Origin: DATJGF01 sp035495315
GTDB taxonomy: Bacteria > Verrucomicrobiota > Verrucomicrobiia > Limisphaerales > UBA8199
Assembly: GCA_035495315.1 (NCBI GenBank)
Contig: DATJGF010000116.1
Location: 1 to 16,889 of the forward strand
Direction of reading: 5' to 3'
DNA length: 16,889 bases
The notes under the pieces are model-generated. The model was not told the origin of the DNA. It was given only the letters and a program-made list of their open reading frames with translations, and made no database searches. Positions 14,377 through 16,889 of the stretch are shown piece by piece. The translations under genes were made by a program, and so were the position numbers. Each line of letters begins with the position of its first letter. The first letter of the stretch is position 1.

Positions 14377-14483
14377 ACATCGAACGCTGAACCTCGAACT
14401 TCGAACCCTGAACGTGAATACCTTCAGACGATCGAAACCTTCACTTCAAAGTTCGATGTTCGAAGTTCGATGTTTAATGTTCG
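14374..14483. repeat. Inverted pair of heptamer arrays (YGAACNY word) at the ftsH stop
   Basis: The left array (14374-14415) has six units: TGAACAT, CGAACGC, TGAACCT, CGAACTT, CGAACCC, TGAACGT. The TGA of the first unit is the ftsH stop codon. The right array (14442-14483) carries the opposite orientation: CACTTCA, AAGTTCG, ATGTTCG, AAGTTCG, ATGTTTA, ATGTTCG. The two match imperfectly as an inverted repeat (about 29 of 42 positions), so they could fold and may end ftsH transcription. Confidence 0.8.
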
Positions 14484-14531
14484 CTGCTAATTCCAGAAGG
14501 CCTGATTACGTTCTTGCTGCGCTGTATTCCT

Positions 14532-14566
14532 CCCTCTCTCCCAAGGGGAGAGGGCAGGGGTGAGGA
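14532..14566. repeat. CCCTCTC/GGGAGAGGG hairpin repeat, copy 3
   Basis: CCCTCTCTCCC pairs with GGGGAGAGGG (14545-14554) across a short AA loop, followed by the tail CAGGGGTGAGGA. It is the closest of the three copies to the common form of this dispersed hairpin. It lies in the 314-bp gap between ftsH and the FMN reductase gene. Confidence 0.75.
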
Positions 14567-14630
14567 GATCGCTTTTTGACTGGTTGGGATGGACCGAGAG
14601 CTTCACAACAACCGAGCGTGCTGAAGAGAC

Positions 14631-14686
14631 TTTGGACTTTGGACCTTGGACTTTGGACCTTGGACTTTGGACCTTGGACTTTGGAC
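14631..14686. repeat. Regular heptamer array, eight units of YTTGGAC
   Basis: Eight contiguous 7-bp units read TTTGGAC or CTTGGAC with no other change. From the second unit on, T and C forms alternate, giving a 14-bp higher-order period. The array ends 4 bp before the stop codon (14691-14693, minus strand) of the FMN reductase gene. Open frames through it encode WTLDFG-like repeats and are not genes. Confidence 0.92.
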
Positions 14687-14690
14687 TTCT

Positions 14691-15257
14691 CTACGCCTTC
14701 CCCTTCTGCAGTTGCCTCGTGCAGTTGCCGAGGGCGACGAGCAGTTTCTGAATGCGTTCGGCCGTACCTTGGTCGGTAAGGTTTCCCTGATCATCAAAGC
14801 GTTCGTCAGCGGTGGAAATCATCACTTCGGGACGGTTGAGCGGGAACATATTCAGGAAGACAAATATCTGCCGGAGATGATACTGGGCGCGCGCGGTGCC
14901 GAGGTTGCCAGGGGATGCGCCCATAATAGCGACCGGCTTGCCCTCCCAGGCACTGTCTCCATACGGCCGCGAGGCCCAATCGATCGCATTCTTCAACACG
15001 CCGGGAACCGAATAGTTGTATTCAGGCGTAACAAACAGGATCGCGTCCGCAGCGCGTATCGCCGACTTGAATTGAGTGACTCGTTCCGGCGCCGGCGATT
15101 CCTGGTCCTGATCGTAAACGGGGATGCCGCGCAGATCGAAACTTTCAATGCGCATGCCTTCGGGCGCGAGCTTTTGCGCGGCTCGTAAAGCCGCCCGATT
15201 GTAGGAGTCTTTCCGCAGACTGCCCGCAATGCCGAGGATGGTAAGTGTGGAGTTCAT
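14691..15257 (-). CDS. NADPH-dependent FMN reductase family protein
   Basis: This 188-residue flavodoxin-like protein opens with LTILGIAGSLRKDSYNRAAL, the phosphate-binding loop of this family. TPEYNYSVPGVLKNAIDWAS, the other flavin-contacting motif, follows at about 75-95, then GKPVAIMGASPGNLGTARAQ. Family members reduce FMN, quinones, azo dyes or chromate using NAD(P)H; the natural substrate is not indicated. Length fits the family. The start at 15257 (MNSTLTIL) and one two codons earlier at 15263 are both possible; neither has a Shine-Dalgarno sequence. It is transcribed alone, convergent with ftsH, and its stop codon lies 4 bp from the YTTGGAC array. Confidence 0.9.
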   Translation of the reverse strand: MNSTLTILGIAGSLRKDSYNRAALRAAQKLAPEGMRIESFDLRGIPVYDQDQESPAPERVTQFKSAIRAADAILFVTPEYNYSVPGVLKNAIDWASRPYGDSAWEGKPVAIMGASPGNLGTARAQYHLRQIFVFLNMFPLNRPEVMISTADERFDDQGNLTDQGTAERIQKLLVALGNCTRQLQKGKA

Positions 15258-15324
15258 GACCATACAGATGCCACGTTTTCACCAGGATGCCAGCCTCAGA
15301 AACTGCTTTTTGCAACCTTAACTC

Positions 15325-15347
15325 GGAAGGCCGAGTTCCACGAAGCC
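15325..15347. repeat. Third copy of the 23-bp dispersed unit
   Basis: GGAAGGCCGAGTTCCACGA plus four bases matches the unit at 10222-10244 at 20 of 23 positions. Here it is single rather than an inverted pair, and lies 68 bp upstream of the FMN reductase start. ACTCGG and CCGAGT form a local 6-bp palindrome across its left end. Confidence 0.7.
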
Positions 15348-15382
15348 CACTCTTTCCCACCCCAGTCCGCACTGCCGGCTGA

Positions 15383-15438
15383 CGCTGACCACCGACGACT
15401 GGCCACTGACAACTGACAACTGACCACTGACCATCAGC
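15383..15438. repeat. Degenerate heptamer array (MACTGAC word)
   Basis: Eight 7-bp units in one phase: CGCTGAC, CACCGAC, GACTGGC, CACTGAC, AACTGAC, AACTGAC, CACTGAC, CATCAGC. It shares its word with the longer array at 15856-15974, in the same orientation. Confidence 0.85.
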
Positions 15439-15855
15439 ACCCACCCCCCGCCCCTTCCTCAAACTGCCATCGTCCACCTGCAGCTTTCGGACACCTACGT
15501 CGTATCCCCCAGAGCGGCAACAGCTTGATCGGATTACGGGAACGAGGAACGCACGCTCCTTCCAATGACCTATCGGAATCAACCGCGCACCCGCAGGTCT
15601 CACTTTCCCCCGACCTCGCATTCGTATCGACTTCATACTAGTAGGATGAACGATCGATAGCTTTTGCTCCCGGATAAATTGTAGGGCGTCTCGCCCGGCG
15701 GACGCAGAAACAACTCAACGCAAACATCCGGAGAACACGCCGATACTCCCACAGAATCTCTTTTCTCAGCGTTTTCTCTGCATCGACTCTGCGTCTCTAG
15801 GTTAAATTCCGGGCACTGCCCAAGGCTTGCCCCCCTGCAACTCGGCCTCTAAGGT
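15439..15855. other. Non-coding stretch between two MACTGAC arrays
   Basis: No convincing gene is seen in these 417 bp. The part from about 15684 to 15806 has repeat-like character: GGGCGTCTCGCCC-type palindromic bases, and GACGCAGA (15701-15708) inverted against TCTGCGTC (15788-15795), with CTCTGC words nearby. Open frames on the minus strand here are too skewed in composition to be coding. The promoters for the FMN reductase and S9 genes should lie in or beside this region, but none is clear. Confidence 0.5.
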
Positions 15856-15974
15856 AACTCGTGACCAACGGCCCACAACTTGCAACCAACCAACGCCCTT
15901 TGCCATCTGACATCTGCAATTGCCATTTGCCCACCGACGCCTGACACCTGACTACTGACCACAAACAACTCACA
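15856..15974. repeat. Long degenerate heptamer array (xxCTGAC word) before the S9 gene
   Basis: About 17 units of 7 bp fill 119 bp. The phase is clearest from the spacing of TG (or CG) steps at 15901, 15908, 15915, 15921, 15928, 15935, 15942, 15949 and 15956: seven steps of 7 and one of 6. The right half reads GCCTGAC, ACCTGAC, TACTGAC; the left half has decayed further. The array ends 8 bp before the S9 peptidase ATG. Confidence 0.78.
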
Positions 15975-15982
15975 TTCCCCAA

Positions 15983-16889
15983 ATGATTCCACGAGCCATC
16001 CTCCTCCTGCTGCTTCCCCTTTCCTCCTCGGCCGCCCCCCTCTCATCGGTCCCGACTCCAACTCACGCGGTCACCAACACCTACCACGGCGTTATCGTCG
16101 TCGATAATTACCAATGGCTCGAGGACGCCTCCGCTCCCGCCGTCAAAGACTGGACCCGCCAGCAAAACGAACGCACCCGCGCTTACTTCGATCGCTTGCC
16201 CTTTCGCGACGGCATCGCCCAACAACTGATGCAATTGCGCAGCGAGGAATCCGCCCGCTACCTCGGATTGCAGTGGAAGAAGGGACGCTATTTCGCATTG
16301 CGTTTCAAACCGCCGGCGCAGCAACCGGTTTTGGTGCGCCTTTCGTCAATTGATCCGCCGGCCCTCTGGCGTCCGGTCTTCGACCCCAATCTCTATAATA
16401 CCAACGGCACAACAGCGATTGATTGGTTTGTCCCTTCACCCGACGGCCATTTGGTTGCCGTCTCGTTGTCCGAAGGCGGCAGCGAACAGGGCACGCTCCA
16501 CTTCTTCGAGGTCGATACCGATTCTGATGACCGCCTCGGCCAGGCAGCCCCACCAGGTAGCGCCGCCTCGCCGAGGCGGCCATTAAAAGAACTGACAAAG
16601 GAACTGACCGATGTCATCCCCCGCGTCCAGTATCCCACCGGCGGTGGCAGCGCGGCCTGGACCGCGGACGGCTCCGGCATCTTCTACACGCGCTATCCGC
16701 ATCCTGGTCAGAGGCCTGACGCCGATATCAATTTTTACCAACAGGTCTGGTTCCATCGCCTCGGCACACCCGCCAGCGAGGACAAATACGAAATCGGCAA
16801 GGATTTTCCACGCATCGCCGAGATCGAACTCGAAGCCAGTGAAGATGGCGAATGGATCCTGGCAACCGTCGCGAATGGAGACGGCGGCG
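15983..16889 (+). CDS. S9 prolyl oligopeptidase family peptidase, N-terminal part, cut by window edge
   Basis: The frame is open for 302 codons from ATG 15983 to the window end. A short signal peptide is likely (PRAILLLLLPLSSSAAP, cleavage near residue 18-20), so the enzyme is probably exported. The mature start has the family pattern: DNYQWLEDASAPAVKDWTRQ, then beta-propeller segments (DWFVPSPDGHLVAVSLSEGG, DVIPRVQYPTGGGSAAWT, TRYPHPGQ). The catalytic hydrolase domain with its Ser-Asp-His triad lies beyond the window. Family members cut short peptides after proline. Residues 184-202 (RLGQAAPPGSAASPRRPLK) are encoded by a palindromic dispersed repeat and interrupt the expected short link between the FEVDT strand and DVIPR; KELTKELT just after it is a small tandem duplication. 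There is no Shine-Dalgarno sequence. Confidence 0.92.
   Translation, partial: MIPRAILLLLLPLSSSAAPLSSVPTPTHAVTNTYHGVIVVDNYQWLEDASAPAVKDWTRQQNERTRAYFDRLPFRDGIAQQLMQLRSEESARYLGLQWKKGRYFALRFKPPAQQPVLVRLSSIDPPALWRPVFDPNLYNTNGTTAIDWFVPSPDGHLVAVSLSEGGSEQGTLHFFEVDTDSDDRLGQAAPPGSAASPRRPLKELTKELTDVIPRVQYPTGGGSAAWTADGSGIFYTRYPHPGQRPDADINFYQQVWFHRLGTPASEDKYEIGKDFPRIAEIELEASEDGEWILATVANGDGG
16532..16589. repeat. Palindromic dispersed element, copy inside the S9 peptidase gene
   Basis: This matches the intergenic copy at 3909-3966 at about 51 of 58 positions, including the whole GCCGCCTCGCCGAGGCGGC palindrome and the ATTAAAAG end. It lies in frame in the peptidase gene without a stop and supplies codons 184-202. 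Directly after it, AAAGAACTGAC and AAAGGAACTGAC form a short imperfect direct repeat. Confidence 0.85.

Noticed and set aside
14631..14686. CRISPR-like regular repeats
   Set aside because: Units are contiguous 7-mers without spacers; no cas genes are near.
14560..14797. Open frames across the YTTGGAC array encoding WTLDFG-like repeats
   Set aside because: They are translations of the tandem DNA repeat in several frames and both strands, not protein genes.
15145..15636. 163-codon minus-strand frame with SVVSCQWPVVGGQ
   Set aside because: It overlaps the FMN reductase gene, and its distinctive residues are the translation of the MACTGAC array.
15797..15982. 61-codon minus-strand frame upstream of the S9 gene
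   Set aside because: It is made mostly from the long heptamer array and has no domain.

Overview
The window is about 57% GC and gene-dense, with eight genes on each strand. It looks like chromosomal DNA from a Gram-negative environmental bacterium, most likely a soil Verrucomicrobiota. The reasons are the futalosine-type menaquinone genes (mqnE, mqnA), an AroG-type DAHP synthase, bS21, pgsA-pgpA, poor Shine-Dalgarno usage, and intergenic spaces full of short tandem words and palindromic repeats. The phylum is inferred from gene content and repeat style, not proven. No tRNA, rRNA, CRISPR array, transposase or integrase was seen.

Left part (1-5444, minus strand): a Gfo/Idh/MocA oxidoreductase cut by the left edge, an M20 metallopeptidase, a CCA-adding-type nucleotidyltransferase, a TIM-barrel sugar isomerase/epimerase-like protein and rpsU, which has a TTG start. 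A possible broken small ORF lies just upstream of rpsU.

Middle (5445-10183): mqnE and mqnA (futalosine pathway from chorismate to menaquinone) are separated by an intact hicB-like antitoxin gene and a visibly decayed hicA toxin gene. A membrane TPR protein and a small acidic conserved-looking protein follow on the minus strand. They are divergent from a DAHP synthase gene, the first step towards the chorismate that MqnA uses.

Right part (10184-16889): pgsA-pgpA (phosphatidylglycerol synthesis), a RodZ-like HTH/membrane protein, a 46-codon putative membrane peptide, a compact FtsH-type protease, an NADPH-dependent FMN reductase, and the N-terminal third or so of an S9 prolyl oligopeptidase cut by the right edge.

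The most unusual content is the repeats. (i) A roughly 58-bp palindromic element occurs once between genes and once in frame inside the S9 peptidase gene, like the protein-coding palindromic elements of Rickettsia. (ii) Arrays of degenerate 7-bp words (plus 6- and 9-bp versions) use a different word at each locus, yet most start or stop within a few bases of a start or stop codon. (iii) There are three copies of a CCCTCTCC/GGAGAGGG hairpin repeat. (iv) A 23-bp unit occurs as an inverted pair before pgsA and again 5 kb away.
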